Source of the DNA: Betaproteobacteria bacterium
GTDB taxonomy: Bacteria; Pseudomonadota; Gammaproteobacteria; Burkholderiales; Burkholderiaceae_C
Reading direction: 5' to 3'
NCBI GenBank assembly: GCA_009918225.1
Contig: RGEP01000016.1
Coordinates: 1-17,347, forward strand
Length of the DNA: 17,347 nt
Under the pieces are notes generated by a model. It worked only from the letters and a program-made list of their open reading frames with translations, was not told the origin of the DNA and did no database searches. Below, piece after piece: positions 8,248 to 15,957 of the stretch. A program made the translations under genes and the position numbers. Positions within the stretch are counted from its first letter, which is position 1; each line of letters begins with the position of its first letter.

Positions 8248-9048
8248 TCAGGGGCTTTCAAACTCAGCCACCAGGGGCAGGTGGTCGGACAGTCGCGCCC
8301 AGCTCAGGCCACGGGGCACCTGTGCGCCCACGCAGCGCAGACCCCGTGTGTAGAAGCGATCCAAGGCAAAGACCGGCACACGGGACGGAAAGGTCGACAG
8401 GGGCTTGCCGAAAGCCTGCGCCGGGGCCTCGCCACCGGTGCCACGCGCCGGCACGTGGGCCCGAATGAGGCCTTGCTGCCCAAACACCGGGTCGAGCTTT
8501 TCGCCCCAATCGTTGAAGTCACCCCCGACGATCACCGGCTCTCCAGTCGGCACTTCACGCTCAATCAGATCCAGCACACTCTGGGCTTGCCGCACGCGGC
8601 TGGTGTGCATCAGGCCAAAGTGCGCCACCACGGCGTGCAAGGTGGTGCCAGCCCAGTTGAAGGTCACATGGAGCAGACCCCGCTGCTCAAATCGGTGATC
8701 GCTCACGTCATGGTGCCCCACCGCTCCGACGGGCCATCGGCACAAGAGGGCATTGCCATGCTCTCCATGCCGTGTGACGGCATTGGTGCGGTACACGCTG
8801 TGAAATCCGTCGGGGGCCAAGAATTCGGCCTGGCCCTGCGACGGCCAAGATTCGGGGCCGTGGGCAAAGCGGCGGGCTTCGCGGTGGTGGAACAAGCGCA
8901 CCTCCTGCAGCATCACCACATCCGCCCCCAAGGAGGCAACCCCGCGCTCAAGGTTGTGGATTTCCAAGCGCTTGCGAGGCCCAATCCCACGCACACCCTT
9001 GTGGATGTTGTAGGTGGCCACGCGCAGCGTGCTGGCCAAGGGCTTCAT
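8248..9048 (-). CDS. Endonuclease/exonuclease/phosphatase family protein (YbhP-like)
   Basis: The 266-residue protein belongs to the EEP superfamily of metal-dependent phosphodiesterases. Motifs appear in order: ATYNIHKG with Asn14 and His16, MLQEV with Glu49, HGNALL (97-102), GGDFND with Asp177 and Asn179, ALDRF with Asp230, and SDHLPL with Asp255 and His256. All catalytic positions look intact. The natural substrate of YbhP-type proteins is not established; a nuclease or a lipid or phosphate ester hydrolase are both possible, and the constant pairing with clsB hints at a membrane-lipid link. An AGGGAG site lies about 12 nt before the ATG. It is 18 bp after nudB and 11 bp before clsB, so the three are probably co-transcribed. 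Confidence 0.88.
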   Translation of the reverse strand: MKPLASTLRVATYNIHKGVRGIGPRKRLEIHNLERGVASLGADVVMLQEVRLFHHREARRFAHGPESWPSQGQAEFLAPDGFHSVYRTNAVTRHGEHGNALLCRWPVGAVGHHDVSDHRFEQRGLLHVTFNWAGTTLHAVVAHFGLMHTSRVRQAQSVLDLIEREVPTGEPVIVGGDFNDWGEKLDPVFGQQGLIRAHVPARGTGGEAPAQAFGKPLSTFPSRVPVFALDRFYTRGLRCVGAQVPRGLSWARLSDHLPLVAEFESP

Positions 9049-9066
9049 GACAAGGCGCAGCTCCCT

Positions 9067-9561
9067 TTAGGTCCTCAAGTCGGCAAAACGGGGCAGCATC
9101 AGAATGGCCTCGGCGTTGCTGGGCGAAAAACAGCGATCAGCCGCTTCACGCCAAGGCCACCACTGGTGCTGCAGATGTTCACGTGGCGACAACACCACCG
9201 GCACATCGCGGGGCACCAAGAGCCCGAACACATGTTCGGTGTTGTGCGTGACCCCCGGCGCGTAGCGATGCCGCCAAACCGGATAAATCTCATAGAGGTT
9301 GGAGATGGACCAGTCTCGCAGATGGGATTCGGGTACTTCAGGCGAGCCTACGACAATGCCCGTCTCTTCCTGCACCTCTCGGATACAGGTCTGGCGCGTG
9401 GGCTCGTCCACCGCATCTTTTGAGCCGGTCACGCTTTGCCAAAAGCCTGGTTTGTCGGCCCGCTCGATCAACAGCACCTGGCCGTCAGCCGTGTGGATCA
9501 CCACCAGCACGCTGATGGGGATCTTGGGCGGCCGGCCGGGCTCAGGTGCTGTGGTGCTCAT
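9067..9561 (-). CDS. nudB: Dihydroneopterin triphosphate diphosphatase (Nudix)
   Basis: The 164-residue Nudix hydrolase is predicted to remove pyrophosphate from 7,8-dihydroneopterin triphosphate in folate synthesis. The Nudix box runs from Gly46 to Gly68, with REVQEETG at 61-68 holding the metal-binding glutamates. The GSKDAVDEP stretch before it carries one extra residue relative to the generic GX5E pattern, which as I recall is normal for NudB in betaproteobacteria. The preceding KPGFWQSVTG and the following ISNLYEIYPVWRHRY also fit NudB. It sits 27 bp after aspS, and aspS-nudB adjacency is also found in E. coli, which favours NudB over a general Nudix enzyme. No strong ribosome site was seen before the ATG at 9561. 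Confidence 0.88.
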   Translation of the reverse strand: MSTTAPEPGRPPKIPISVLVVIHTADGQVLLIERADKPGFWQSVTGSKDAVDEPTRQTCIREVQEETGIVVGSPEVPESHLRDWSISNLYEIYPVWRHRYAPGVTHNTEHVFGLLVPRDVPVVLSPREHLQHQWWPWREAADRCFSPSNAEAILMLPRFADLRT

Positions 9562-9588
9562 GCCCCCATGATGCCGGCAAAAGCCACA

Positions 9589-11397
9589 TCAGGCCGCCGC
9601 CTGGGCATTGCGCAAGCGGATGTGCAACTCGCGCAGTTGCTTTTCGTCGACCTGGCTCGGCGCTCCGGTCAAGAGGCACTGCGCACGTTGGGTCTTGGGG
9701 AAGGCAATCACATCGCGGATGCTCTCGGCGCCCGTCATCAGGGTCACCAAACGGTCCAGGCCAAAGGCCAGGCCACCGTGGGGCGGCGCGCCGTACTGCA
9801 AGGCGTCCAGCAGGAAGCCGAACTTCACGCGTGCATCTTCGGTGGAAATGTTCAGGGCCTTGAACACCTTGCTCTGCACTTCGGCGCGGTGTATCCGCAC
9901 CGAGCCGCCGCCGAGTTCCCAACCGTTGAGCACCATGTCATAGGCCTTGGCCACGCAGCGGCCGGGGTCGGTGTCCATGTAGTCTTCATGGCCGTCCTTG
10001 GGCGCGGTGAAGGGGTGGTGCACTGCGTTCCAGCGGTTTTCCTCTTCGTCGTGCTCAAACATGGGGAAGTCCACCACCCACAGCGGAGCCCAACGGTCCT
10101 CGAACAGCCCGTTCTCGCGGCCAAAGTCGCTCAAGCCGATCTTCAGACGCAGCGCGCCAATGGCATCGTTGACCACCTTGGCCTTGTCCGCGCCGAAGTA
10201 CAACAGGTCGCCGTTCTGGGCGCCCGTGCGCTCCAAGATGGCCTTGAGCGCGCCATCGTGGATGTTCTTGACGATGGGCGACTGCAAGCCTGCGCGCAGA
10301 TCAGCGCCGGCTTGACCGGTGCTGAGGTCGTTGACCTTGATCCAGGCCAAGCCCTTGGCGCCATAGATCTTGACGAATTCGGTGTGGCCGTCGATGTCCC
10401 CGCGAGACATCGCAGCACCACCGGGCACGCGCAAGGCCACCACGCGGCCACCCACCGCGTTGGCTGGACCACTGAAGACCTTGAAGTCCACATCTTTCAT
10501 CACATCGGTGATTTCGGTGAACTCAAGCTTCACCCGCAGGTCGGGCTTGTCTGAGCCGAAGCGGTACATCGCATCGGCATAGGTCATCACGGGGTAGTCC
10601 CCCAGCTCCACGTTCATCGCCTTGCGGAACACGTGGCGGATCATGCCCTCGAACATATCGCGTATCTCCTGCTCATTGAGGAAGGAGGTCTCGATATCGA
10701 TCTGGGTGAATTCGGGCTGTCGGTCAGCCCGCAGGTCTTCATCACGGAAGCACTTGGTGATCTGGTAGTAGCGGTCGAAGCCCGAGACCATCAACAACTG
10801 CTTGAAGAGCTGCGGCGACTGCGGCAGCGCAAAGAACTGCCCATCGTGCACCCGGCTGGGCACCAGATAGTCGCGCGCGCCCTCGGGGGTGCTCTTGGTC
10901 AGCATCGGGGTTTCGATGTCAACAAAGCCGTGCTCATCCAGGTACCTGCGCACCTCCATGGCCACGCGGTAGCGCAGCATCAGGTTCTTCTGCATGGCCG
11001 GGCGGCGCAGGTCCAGCACCCGGTGCGTCAGGCGCACGGTCTCGCTGAGGTTCTCGTCATCAAGCTGGAAGGGGGGCGTGACACTGGGGTTGAGCACCTC
11101 CAAGGTGTGGCACAGCACTTCGATGCGACCGCTGACCAGGTTGGCGTTCTCGGTTCCTGCCGGGCGGGCGCGCACCTTGCCCACCACCTTCAGGCAAAAC
11201 TCGTTGCGCACGCCTTCGGCGGTTTTGAACATATCGGCCCGGTCCGGGTCGCAAACGATCTGCACCAGGCCTTCGCGGTCGCGCAAATCGATGAAGATGA
11301 CACCACCATGGTCGCGCCGGCGGTGGGCCCAGCCCATGAGGGTGACGGTTTGGTCCATCAGCTGCTCGCTGACAAGACCGCAATAAGTGGTACGCAT
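9589..11397 (-). CDS. aspS: Aspartyl-tRNA synthetase, probably non-discriminating
   Basis: The 602-residue class II synthetase charges tRNA-Asp. It has an N-terminal anticodon-binding OB-fold (about 1-105), the catalytic core with motif 1 around VDIETPMLTKSTPEGARDY, motif 2 FRDEDLRADRQPEFTQID starting at 217, an inserted GAD domain (about 290-410), and motif 3 GLAFGLDRL near 542-550. Length is normal for the bacterial type. His30 in RRRDHGG and Gly81 match positions that mark the non-discriminating form (which also charges tRNA-Asn for the GatCAB route) in Pseudomonas aeruginosa; E. coli has a leucine at the first position. The start is the ATG at 11397, with GGAG 6 nt upstream and the standard MRTTYCG N-terminus; the frame extending to 11481 is not supported. 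A 187-bp leader precedes it. Confidence 0.97.
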   Translation of the reverse strand: MRTTYCGLVSEQLMDQTVTLMGWAHRRRDHGGVIFIDLRDREGLVQIVCDPDRADMFKTAEGVRNEFCLKVVGKVRARPAGTENANLVSGRIEVLCHTLEVLNPSVTPPFQLDDENLSETVRLTHRVLDLRRPAMQKNLMLRYRVAMEVRRYLDEHGFVDIETPMLTKSTPEGARDYLVPSRVHDGQFFALPQSPQLFKQLLMVSGFDRYYQITKCFRDEDLRADRQPEFTQIDIETSFLNEQEIRDMFEGMIRHVFRKAMNVELGDYPVMTYADAMYRFGSDKPDLRVKLEFTEITDVMKDVDFKVFSGPANAVGGRVVALRVPGGAAMSRGDIDGHTEFVKIYGAKGLAWIKVNDLSTGQAGADLRAGLQSPIVKNIHDGALKAILERTGAQNGDLLYFGADKAKVVNDAIGALRLKIGLSDFGRENGLFEDRWAPLWVVDFPMFEHDEEENRWNAVHHPFTAPKDGHEDYMDTDPGRCVAKAYDMVLNGWELGGGSVRIHRAEVQSKVFKALNISTEDARVKFGFLLDALQYGAPPHGGLAFGLDRLVTLMTGAESIRDVIAFPKTQRAQCLLTGAPSQVDEKQLRELHIRLRNAQAAA

Positions 11398-11480
11398 GTG
11401 AGGCTCCGTGGTCGCTGTTAGGGCGCAGGCGGTTCGTGTGGCCGGTTCACGCCGGACCCATCGGGCCCGCCTGGGCGCCA

Positions 11481-11509
11481 ATCAAATTGAACTGAAGAAT
11501 GGGTAAGAA
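11481..11509 (-). promoter_or_regulatory. Weak candidate promoter for aspS
   Basis: In the AT-richer part of the aspS leader, the minus strand reads TTCTTA (11509-11504), a 17-bp spacer, then TTTGAT (11486-11481). These match the sigma-70 consensus at 3 of 6 and 4 of 6 positions. A start near 11474 would give a leader of about 77 nt before aspS. The patch is the only AT-rich segment in the gap, but the match is weak and aspS may instead be read through from the genes before it. Confidence 0.25.
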
Positions 11510-11560
11510 GCACAGGCGGCGCCGAGCACCGCCGCTGGTGGCCGTGGGGCTGCACCCCTG

Positions 11561-11592
11561 AGGGCTGACTGTCTGCCTTGACGGTCAGCCCT
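11561..11592 (-). terminator. Strong hairpin between the DUF502 gene and aspS
   Basis: A perfect 9-bp inverted repeat, AGGGCTGAC (11561-11569) and GTCAGCCCT (11584-11592), encloses a 14-nt centre that can add three more pairs (GTC/GAC) past one mismatch. The DUF502 stop codon (11585-11587) lies inside one arm. No run of T follows on the minus strand, so it is not a classic intrinsic terminator. It could be a 3' end stabiliser, an attenuating structure before aspS, or a terminator that needs little U-tract. Transcription from the left end of the stem outward on the plus strand is not expected to matter, as no plus-strand gene is near. Confidence 0.45.
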
Positions 11593-12244
11593 TCGGATTG
11601 GGGTCGGCCTCCCCCGGCACCTTGGCGGCCGGCGGGGGTGACACCACACCCATGGAGATGATGTACTTGAGGGCTTCGTCCACGCTCATGTTCAGCGGAC
11701 GCAGGTCTGCCGTGGGCACCATCAGGAAAAAGCCCGACGTTGGGTTCGGGGTGGTGGGCACGTAAACGCTGGTGTGCTCGGCCTGCAGGTGCTGCGCGAC
11801 TTCACCGCCGGGTTTACCGGTCACAAAAGCAATGGTCCACGACCCGGCCCGCGGGTACTGCACCAAGACCGCTTCGCGAAAGGCGTTGCCGCTGCTGGAA
11901 AACAAGGTGTCCGACACCTGCTTGACCGAGCTGTAGATGCTCTTGACGATGGGAATGCGCTGAACGATGCGTCCGCCCTGGCGCAGCGCCCACTGTCCGA
12001 AGTAGTTGGCGGCGAACACACCGGTGAGCAGCAGCGCCAAGAACACGGCCACCACACTCATGCCCGGGATGTGGCGCAGCGATTCGAGGGCAGCGTGGCT
12101 TTCGGAGGGCATCACCGCCTGCGTAGCTGAGATCACCCACAGGAAAAGACCCTCGAGCGCGCCCCACACGGCATGCAGCACCCACACGGTCACCACCAAG
12201 GGCAACCACACCAGCAGGCCAGCAATGAGGTAACGCTTGAGCAT
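11585..12244 (-). CDS. DUF502 family membrane protein
   Basis: The 219-residue protein has a first membrane segment at about residues 5-40 (LIAGLLVWLPLVVTVWVL and on) and a second at about 62-88 (VVAVFLALLLTGVFAANYFG). These are followed by a conserved soluble part with RIPIVKSIYSSVKQ, YPRAGSWTIAFVTG, VYVPTTPNPTSGF and a Gly/Pro-rich tail. This pattern is typical of DUF502, whose function is unknown. It is regularly found beside aspS and an FmdB-type protein in betaproteobacteria. The ATG at 12244 is chosen because the protein then starts with MLKRYL directly before the membrane segment; an upstream TTG at 12274 would overlap the FmdB gene and is less likely. The gap from the FmdB stop is 20 bp. 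Confidence 0.88.
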   Translation of the reverse strand: MLKRYLIAGLLVWLPLVVTVWVLHAVWGALEGLFLWVISATQAVMPSESHAALESLRHIPGMSVVAVFLALLLTGVFAANYFGQWALRQGGRIVQRIPIVKSIYSSVKQVSDTLFSSSGNAFREAVLVQYPRAGSWTIAFVTGKPGGEVAQHLQAEHTSVYVPTTPNPTSGFFLMVPTADLRPLNMSVDEALKYIISMGVVSPPPAAKVPGEADPNPKG

Positions 12245-12264
12245 GGGCGCGGCTTCTGTGTCGC

Positions 12265-12678
12265 TTAGTGGCAAGCGCAGGAGGCGCTGCAGGCGGCTGC
12301 CGCCGATGAACCGCTCGAGCCGGCGTCTCCCGAGCCGCCGCCAGAACCGGAGGAGCCTGAAGACCCTGCTCCACCCGAGGAACCCGATGAACCCGATCCC
12401 TCGGAACCCCCGCCCGAGCCCGACTCAGGCGTGCTGCTGGCGCCAGCCGAGGGCCCTGTGCTGCCCGCACCGCCATCGGCTGGCTTGCTTGCACCGGAGC
12501 CGCGGAAGTCGGTGACGTACCAACCCGATCCCTTGAGCTGAAAACCCGCTGCGGTGACCTGCTTGGTGTAGGCCTCGGCCTGGCAAGAGGGGCAGGTGGT
12601 GAGCACCGGGTCGGAAATTTTTTGCAGCACATCCTTTGCGTGGCCGCAGGCGCTGCAACGGTAAGCGTAGATGGGCAT
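12265..12678 (-). CDS. FmdB-type zinc ribbon protein with a Ser/Gly-rich tail
   Basis: The 137-residue protein begins with the FmdB zinc ribbon MPIYAYRCSACGH, with Cys8, Cys11, Cys29 and Cys32 as the likely zinc ligands and the family-typical GFQLKGSGWYVTDF (45-58). From about residue 61 it becomes a low-complexity Ser/Gly/Ala tail, ending in a short cysteine cluster with Cys130, Cys134, Cys136 and a final His137. The family is named for a putative formamidase regulator, but no function is established for these small proteins. The ATG at 12678 is chosen over the frame start at 12738 because MPIY is the invariant N-terminus. It is first in a run with DUF502 and aspS, and a -10 box lies 31-36 bp upstream. 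Confidence 0.9.
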   Translation of the reverse strand: MPIYAYRCSACGHAKDVLQKISDPVLTTCPSCQAEAYTKQVTAAGFQLKGSGWYVTDFRGSGASKPADGGAGSTGPSAGASSTPESGSGGGSEGSGSSGSSGGAGSSGSSGSGGGSGDAGSSGSSAAAACSASCACH

Positions 12679-12708
12679 GGTGAAGGCTGGTAAACGTGGT
12701 AACCCACC

Positions 12709-12714
12709 ATTATA
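12709..12714 (-). promoter_or_regulatory. Candidate -10 box before the FmdB gene
   Basis: The minus strand reads TATAAT at 12714-12709, a perfect -10 hexamer in otherwise GC-rich DNA. It would place the transcript start near 12702 and give a leader of about 24 nt to the FmdB ATG at 12678. No good -35 box lies 16-18 bp upstream (the region reads GC-rich, near TGCGGG), so the promoter may depend on an activator or be weak. It would drive the FmdB and DUF502 genes and perhaps aspS. Confidence 0.5.
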
Positions 12715-12730
12715 AGTTGGGGGGCGCTGG

Positions 12731-12748
12731 GCCCGCATGGCTGCGGGC
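12731..12748. terminator. Small GC hairpin after the symporter gene
   Basis: A perfect 6-bp inverted repeat, GCCCGC (12731-12736) and GCGGGC (12743-12748), with a 6-nt loop, lies between the symporter stop (12794) and the FmdB -10 box. It has no T-run after it on the minus strand. It may end the symporter transcript, but in DNA this GC-rich such a stem can arise by chance. Confidence 0.25.
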
Positions 12749-12793
12749 TTGCAGCCAGCAGGCCCGCCCTGGCGAGCCCGCCAAACGCTGCAC

Positions 12794-14257
12794 TCAGCTG
12801 TTCAGGCCGCGCACCTTGTGGTCCGGCTCATGCCGGTTGCGCAGCCATTGCGGCAGCAGAGATCCGGCCACCATGCCCAGCAGTGCCGCGATCAACCCCG
12901 CCAGCTGGGGCGGGAACAGCTCGCCCAAACCACTGACCTGCTCGAAGAAGAAGACCCAGGTTCCGATGCCCGCGGCCACGGAAAAAATGGCGCCTTGGGT
13001 GGTGGCCCGAGACCAGTACAGGCCAAAGACCAGGGGCACAAAAGCGCCCACCAAAGTGACCTGATAGGCCGAGGACACCAGCTCGTAGATGGGCGTGCCG
13101 TGCATCGCGATCGCATAGGCCAGCACCAGCGCGGCAAAGATGACGATGGTGACGCGCATGGCCAGCAGTTGCTGGCGGTCGCCCATATGGGGCCGCAGGT
13201 TTTTCAGGATGTTTTCCACAAAACTGGTGGACGGCGCCAGCAAGGTGGCAGACGAGGTGCTCTTGATGGCCGACACCAGCGCGCCAAAGAACAGGATCTG
13301 CATGATCAGGGGCATCTGGCCCATGATGAACGTGGGCAACAGACGCTGGTAGTCGTCACGCGCCATCTCCAGGGCCTGGTCGCCCATGACCACCACGGCA
13401 CTGGCCACGATGAACATCGGCACGAAGGCGAACAGGATGTAGCTGGCCCCTCCGATGATGGCCCCGCGCTGGGCGGTCTTCTCATCTTGGGCCGACATCA
13501 CGCGCTGGTACACGTCCTGCTGCGGAATGCTGCCCAGCATCATGGTCAGCGCAGCCCCCACGAACATGGCCACATCGGTGAGGGTAGGTTCGGGCCAAAA
13601 GGTCCAGAGGTCACGCGTGGCCACCTGGTCCAGCACCACCTGGGTGCCACCGGCCAGGTCAGCAGCAAACCAGGCGATCACCGACAGGCCCACCACCAGC
13701 ACGATCATCTGCACAAAGTCGGTGATGGCCACCGCCAAGAAGCCGCCCACCACCACATAGATGAGCACCGCCAAGGTACCGATGATCATGCCCGTGGTTT
13801 CGCTCATGGCTCCGTTGGTGAGCACCGAAAACACCAGGCCCAAGGCCGTGATTTGTGCCGCCACCCAGCCCAAGTAGCTCAGGATGATGGCTGAGGAGCA
13901 GAACACCTCCAGACCCTTGCCGTAGCGCTGGCGGTAGAAGTCGCCGATGGTCAAGAGGTTCAACCGGTAGAGCTTGGCCGCGAAGAACACCCCGACCAGC
14001 ACCAAACACATGCCCGCACCAAAGGGGTCTTCCACCACCGCACCCAAGCCGCCCTGAATGAATTTGGCCGGAATGCCCATCACCGTCTCGGCCCCAAACC
14101 AGGTGGCGAAGGTGGTGGTGATCACCATGATCAAGGGCAGGCTGCGCCCGGCCACTGCGAAATCGGCGGTGTTCTTGATGCGTGAACCGGCCCAAACGCC
14201 CAAGGCCAGAGTGCCCAGGAGGTAGACCGCGACAAAGGCAATCAGTGTGGTGTTCAT
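12794..14257 (-). CDS. Sodium:solute symporter (SSS family), substrate unknown
   Basis: The 487-residue protein is a many-spanning inner-membrane transporter with about 13 hydrophobic segments spread along its length. Family features include FAVAGRSLPLIMVITTTFATWFG near residues 33-55 (the first core helix with the unwound Gly region), a GIPAKFI loop, the TIGDFYRQRYG segment near 103-113, and ALVSAIKSTSSATLLAPST, where the helix bearing the sodium-binding Ser/Thr residues lies. Substrates of the family include proline, pantothenate, choline and others; the sequence does not tell which applies. The ATG at 14257 (MNTTLIAFVAVYLLG) starts at the first membrane helix; the extension to 14332 is not hydrophobic and has no support. 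It is separated by about 110 bp on each side, so it is probably a single-gene unit inserted between ubiB and the FmdB gene. Confidence 0.9.
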   Translation of the reverse strand: MNTTLIAFVAVYLLGTLALGVWAGSRIKNTADFAVAGRSLPLIMVITTTFATWFGAETVMGIPAKFIQGGLGAVVEDPFGAGMCLVLVGVFFAAKLYRLNLLTIGDFYRQRYGKGLEVFCSSAIILSYLGWVAAQITALGLVFSVLTNGAMSETTGMIIGTLAVLIYVVVGGFLAVAITDFVQMIVLVVGLSVIAWFAADLAGGTQVVLDQVATRDLWTFWPEPTLTDVAMFVGAALTMMLGSIPQQDVYQRVMSAQDEKTAQRGAIIGGASYILFAFVPMFIVASAVVVMGDQALEMARDDYQRLLPTFIMGQMPLIMQILFFGALVSAIKSTSSATLLAPSTSFVENILKNLRPHMGDRQQLLAMRVTIVIFAALVLAYAIAMHGTPIYELVSSAYQVTLVGAFVPLVFGLYWSRATTQGAIFSVAAGIGTWVFFFEQVSGLGELFPPQLAGLIAALLGMVAGSLLPQWLRNRHEPDHKVRGLNS

Positions 14258-14329
14258 GGCTGCAGGATCAGAGCTCGGGTGATCGAGGAGGATGAAGGGC
14301 GGGGCCGATGCGGGACCGGCCGCCGCCAA

Positions 14330-14352
14330 CACGGACGGCCAGAGTGTCCGTG
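14330..14352 (-). terminator. Hairpin after ubiB
   Basis: A perfect 7-bp inverted repeat, CACGGAC and GTCCGTG (14330-14336 and 14346-14352), has a 9-nt loop and lies 16 bp after the ubiB stop. On the minus strand only two T follow, so termination is possible but not shown. The rest of the 110-bp gap before the symporter holds no clear promoter. Confidence 0.3.
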
Positions 14353-14367
14353 ATCAGCGCCTGGGAT

Positions 14368-15957
14368 TCAGCCCGGGCCGCCAAAACCCTGCTCGTGCAG
14401 GGCCATGAACCACTGCGCCGCCAACAGCCCCAGGAAGAAGCCGCCGGCCACCCACATGGCCGCACGCAGCATGCGGTTGGTGCGTTTTTGCTCGGCCAGC
14501 ATCTCCAAGAGTATGGCCTCGCGCGGTGCCCCACCCCCTCGGCTCAGGCTCTGGTGCACCAGACGAGGCAGCTCGGGCAGCATATGGGCGTAGCGCGGCG
14601 CTTCAGCCTTCAAGGCGGCCAGGAAGCCCCTCCACCCAATCTGCTCGTTCATCCAGCGCTCCAGGAAGGGCTTGGCCGTGCTCCAGAGGTCCAGGTCGGG
14701 GTCCAGCTCGCGGCCCAGGCCCTCAATGTTGAGCAGGGTCTTTTGCAAGAGCACGAGCTGCGGCTGGATCTCCACGTTGAAGCGACGGGAGGTTTGAAAC
14801 AGCCGCATCAAGACCTGGCCCAGTGAAATGTCCTTCAAGGGCCGGTCGAAATGGGGCTCGCAGACGGCCCGAATCGCCCCTTCCAGCTCGTTGACCTTGG
14901 TGTCGGCAGGCACCCAACCGCTTTCGATATGCAGTTCGGCCACGCGCTTGTAGTCGCGCCGAAAGAAGGCAATGAAATTCTGCGCCAGGTAGTCTTTGTC
15001 GACCTCGGTGAGGGTGCCGATGATGCCGAAGTCCAAGGCGATGTAGCGGCCCAACGTTGCCGGCTCCACGCTGACCATGATGTTGCCGGGGTGCATGTCG
15101 GCATGGAAGAAGCCATCACGAAACACCTGGGTGAAGAAGATGGTGACCCCGTCACGGGCCAGCTTCTTGATGTCCACGCCGGCCTCGCGCAGCCTGTCCA
15201 TCTGGCTGATGGGCACGCCCTTCATGCGCTCCATCACGATGACGTTGTCGCGACAGTAGTCCCACATCATCTCGGGGATCAGGATGATGTCCAAGCCCTG
15301 CATATTGCGCCGCAGCTGCGCGGCATTGGCCGCTTCGCGCACCAGGTCCAGCTCATCGTGCAGATAGGTGTCGAATTCGGCCACCACCTCGCGAGGCTTG
15401 AGCCGCTTGCCATCGCTGCTTACCCGTTCCACCCACACCGCCAACCTGTGCAGCAGGGCCATGTCGTCTTCGATGGCGCGCAGCATGCCCGGCCGCAAGA
15501 CCTTGACGGCAACTTCTCGACCATCCTTGAGGGTGGCGAAGTGAACCTGCGCAATGGACGCGCTGGCCACGGGATTGGGGTCGAAGGTGTCGAAGAGTTC
15601 GGCCACCGGGCGGCCCAGGGCCTTTTCGATCAGGGCCACACTTTGCGCACTGGGAAAGGGGGGCACGCGGTCCTGCAGCTTGGACAACTCATCGGCGATG
15701 TCCGTGGGCACCAGGTCGCGCCTGGTGGACAAGACCTGGCCGAACTTCACGAAGATCGGCCCCAGGCGCTCCAGCGCCATGCGCAAGCGCTCTCCCCTTG
15801 TGCCGTCGAAGCGTCGGCCCAGGGTCACCAGGCGCGCCAGCAGGCGCACCCAGGGCTGGCGAAAGCCCGACAAGGCGATGTCGTCCACGCCGAAGCGCAA
15901 GAGGGTCAGTGCGATGCGCACCAGACGCAGGAACTGGCGGACCGATGAGCCCCCCAT
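14368..15957 (-). CDS. ubiB: Ubiquinone biosynthesis protein UbiB (atypical kinase/ATPase)
   Basis: The 529-residue protein is the UbiB/ADCK-type kinase-like factor needed for ubiquinone synthesis, acting at the membrane with the Ubi complex. Family-specific motifs are intact: KFGQ (71-74, the KxGQ motif), the alanine-rich loop ASASIAQVH (131-139), VAVKV with Lys152, HADMHPGN (285-292) and ALDFG with Asp309. The C-terminus carries hydrophobic segments (about 497-520) that would anchor it. The ATG at 15957 overlaps the ubiJ stop as TGATG, so the two are translated together. Members show ATPase activity rather than protein kinase activity, so the molecular role is as a lipid-extracting or regulatory ATPase. 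Confidence 0.96.
   Translation of the reverse strand: MGGSSVRQFLRLVRIALTLLRFGVDDIALSGFRQPWVRLLARLVTLGRRFDGTRGERLRMALERLGPIFVKFGQVLSTRRDLVPTDIADELSKLQDRVPPFPSAQSVALIEKALGRPVAELFDTFDPNPVASASIAQVHFATLKDGREVAVKVLRPGMLRAIEDDMALLHRLAVWVERVSSDGKRLKPREVVAEFDTYLHDELDLVREAANAAQLRRNMQGLDIILIPEMMWDYCRDNVIVMERMKGVPISQMDRLREAGVDIKKLARDGVTIFFTQVFRDGFFHADMHPGNIMVSVEPATLGRYIALDFGIIGTLTEVDKDYLAQNFIAFFRRDYKRVAELHIESGWVPADTKVNELEGAIRAVCEPHFDRPLKDISLGQVLMRLFQTSRRFNVEIQPQLVLLQKTLLNIEGLGRELDPDLDLWSTAKPFLERWMNEQIGWRGFLAALKAEAPRYAHMLPELPRLVHQSLSRGGGAPREAILLEMLAEQKRTNRMLRAAMWVAGGFFLGLLAAQWFMALHEQGFGGPG

Noticed and set aside
8281..10554. Long plus-strand open frames (8281-9423, 9436-10554) over the EEP, nudB and aspS genes
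   Set aside because: They are antisense shadows in GC-rich DNA. Their translations are rich in His, Gln and Gly with no family motif, while the minus-strand frames carry intact motifs.
12737..13894. 385-residue plus-strand open frame over the symporter
   Set aside because: It is the shadow of a clear membrane transporter; the product is His/Gln-rich and shows no recognisable domain.
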